DNA from: Actinomycetes bacterium
Lineage (GTDB): Bacteria; Actinomycetota; Acidimicrobiia; Spongiisociales; UBA5794
DNA: 12,072 bases
NCBI GenBank assembly: GCA_024275815.1
Contig: JAJRYI010000385.1
Location: 1 to 12,072, forward strand
Direction of reading: 5' to 3'
Shown piece after piece: positions 10,924 to 12,072 of this stretch (position 1 is its first letter; every line of letters starts with the position of its first letter). A program made the translations under genes and the position numbers. The notes under the pieces were generated by a model. That model did not search any database. It saw only the letters and a program-made list of their open reading frames with translations, and was not told the origin of the DNA.

Positions 10924-12072
10924 ATGACTGAACATGAACCCGTCAAGGTCCTCGTCGCCGTTGCATGGCCGTACGCGCAGGGTCCGCTCCATCTCGGCCA
11001 TCTCGCCGGTGCGTACCTTCCAGCAGACATCTTCGCCAGGTACCGCAGGTCGGTCGGCGACGATGTCCTGATGGTCTCGGGCTCCGACGTTCACGGAACC
11101 CCGATCACCGTCAAAGCCGACGAGATGGGTGTCACACCCGAAGAGATCGTGAACAAGTACCACCCCGAGTTCCTCACCTACTGGAAGGACCTCGATTTCT
11201 CCTGGGACCTGTTCACGACGACCGGCACGGACACGCACAGACGCGTCGTGCAGGAGTTCTTCCTGCGGCTCCTCGACAACGGGTACCTCTACCCGCACAC
11301 GACGGAACAGTTCTACGACGAGCAGGAACGCCGGTTCCTCCCCGATCGCTACGTCGAAGGGACCTGCCCGCACTGTGGCTACGGAGATGCGCGGGGCGAC
11401 CAGTGTGACAACTGTGGGAAGACGCTCGATCCGATCGACCTCATCGACCCCCGCTCGAAGTTCTCCGGGACGACGCCGGTACTCAGGGAGACGGAGCACT
11501 ACTACTGGCGTCTCAGTGCTCTCAACGACGATCTCCTCGCATGGCTCGAGACGCGTCAAGGGTGGCGGCCACACGTGATCAACTTCGCCAAAGGCATGGT
11601 CACCGAAGGACTTCACGACCGTGCGTTCACCCGTGACCTCGACTGGGGTATCCCCCTCCCCGTCGACGACATCGGCCCGGGCAAGTCGATCTACGTGTGG
11701 TGGGAGGCCGTGATGGGGTACCTCTCCGCACCCCAGGAGTGGGCAGAGATCCAGGGAACTCCCGATGCATGGAAGGCGTGGTGGGAGGATCCGACGGCGG
11801 AGTCCTACTACTTCGTCGGGAAGGACAACATCCCGTTCCACGCCATCTACTGGCCGGCGTTGATCCTCGGCCATGGTGGCCTCAACATGCCGACCAACGT
11901 CCCCGCCAACCAGTACGTCACGTTCGGTGGAGACAAGGTGTCCAAATCCCGGGGCATCGGCCGGACGCTGGGCTGGTACCTCGATCGCTTCGAATCCGAT
12001 GCGTTGCGATACGCGATCGCCCGATCCCTTCCCGAGTCGAACGACACCGATCTCTCCGACGATCAGATCGTG
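10924..12072 (+). CDS. metG: Methionyl-tRNA synthetase (3' end outside window)
   Basis: The first 383 residues are present, open at the right edge. This class I enzyme charges tRNA-Met in the cytoplasm. The nucleotide-binding motif is HLGH (residues 23-26) within AWPYAQGPLHLGHLAGAY. The connective peptide carries a zinc knuckle, C148-x2-C151 and C161-x2-C164 (CPHCGYGDARGDQCDNCG). The KMSKS loop is K338-V-S-K-S. The tRNA-binding block NFAKGMVTEGLHDRAFTRDLDWGIPLP and the SIYVWWEAVMGYL core are complete. The anticodon-binding domain lies beyond the window. The single four-cysteine knuckle places it with the shorter-knuckle form of the MetG1 group. It is expected to be an essential housekeeping gene. 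Confidence 0.97.
   Translation, partial: MTEHEPVKVLVAVAWPYAQGPLHLGHLAGAYLPADIFARYRRSVGDDVLMVSGSDVHGTPITVKADEMGVTPEEIVNKYHPEFLTYWKDLDFSWDLFTTTGTDTHRRVVQEFFLRLLDNGYLYPHTTEQFYDEQERRFLPDRYVEGTCPHCGYGDARGDQCDNCGKTLDPIDLIDPRSKFSGTTPVLRETEHYYWRLSALNDDLLAWLETRQGWRPHVINFAKGMVTEGLHDRAFTRDLDWGIPLPVDDIGPGKSIYVWWEAVMGYLSAPQEWAEIQGTPDAWKAWWEDPTAESYYFVGKDNIPFHAIYWPALILGHGGLNMPTNVPANQYVTFGGDKVSKSRGIGRTLGWYLDRFESDALRYAIARSLPESNDTDLSDDQIV

Noticed and set aside
10702..11874. Long open frame of 390 codons on the minus strand opposite metG
   Set aside because: It is antisense to a certain metG and abrB and shows the usual mirror-frame effect of high-GC codon bias. No family resemblance is seen.
1..12072. Mobile elements, CRISPR arrays, tRNA or rRNA genes
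   Set aside because: No repeats, transposase motifs, direct-repeat arrays or tRNA-like cloverleaf were seen, and nearly all of the sequence is accounted for by protein genes.

Overview
The window is GC-rich, gene-dense bacterial DNA from one chromosome, most likely an actinobacterium (Actinomycetota). Three things point there: a 27-residue bL37-type ribosomal protein with the ANHG(K/R)(K/R)PN signature; many genes whose start codon sits 6-11 nt behind a TANNNT -10 hexamer with no Shine-Dalgarno (leaderless or nearly so); and several GTG starts. An AbrB with a C-terminal zinc finger and an apparent selenocysteine gene suggest a less-studied lineage (Acidimicrobiia-like is a guess). There are no transposases, CRISPR arrays, rRNAs or tRNAs, and the region looks like core chromosome.

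Layout. 1-1899 (+): tail of a short-chain dehydrogenase, then an aconitase-superfamily large/small subunit pair (LeuCD-like) in one operon. 1951-2619 (+): a PAS-LuxR regulator with a cysteine-rich PAS loop, on its own promoter. 2629-3195 (-): a hemerythrin-like protein, convergent with the regulator. 3308-4390 (+): a lipoprotein esterase of the PHB depolymerase/LpqC type. 4409-7212 (-): a three-gene operon of UMF1/Atg22-type MFS transporter, thioredoxin-fold redoxin and MscS channel. 7366-7659 (-): HU. 7827-9212 (+): a lipoprotein zinc-metallopeptidase. 9308-9391 (-): bL37. 9410-9814 (+): a DUF192 protein overlapping rsmI (9744-10571, +). 10568-10807 (-): AbrB with zinc finger, ending tail-to-tail on rsmI. 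10924 to the end (+): metG, cut off by the window.

The main discovery is in the middle operon. The redoxin at 5886-5332 (-) reads as a full-length 184-residue AhpC/TSA-like protein only if an in-frame UGA at 5754-5752 is read as selenocysteine. That places U exactly at the first position of the redox motif (U-A-G-C). A hairpin starting 17 nt after the UGA, with a small AGUUG apical loop, fits the bacterial SECIS pattern. A conventional gene caller would miss the N-terminal 50 residues, including the whole active site.

Other points: the start sites and leaderless promoters form a consistent pattern that corrects several gene starts; the LeuCD-like pair has a non-canonical specificity loop and sits behind a dehydrogenase, so its substrate is open; the DUF192 gene is easily missed because its 3' end overlaps rsmI by 71 bp.
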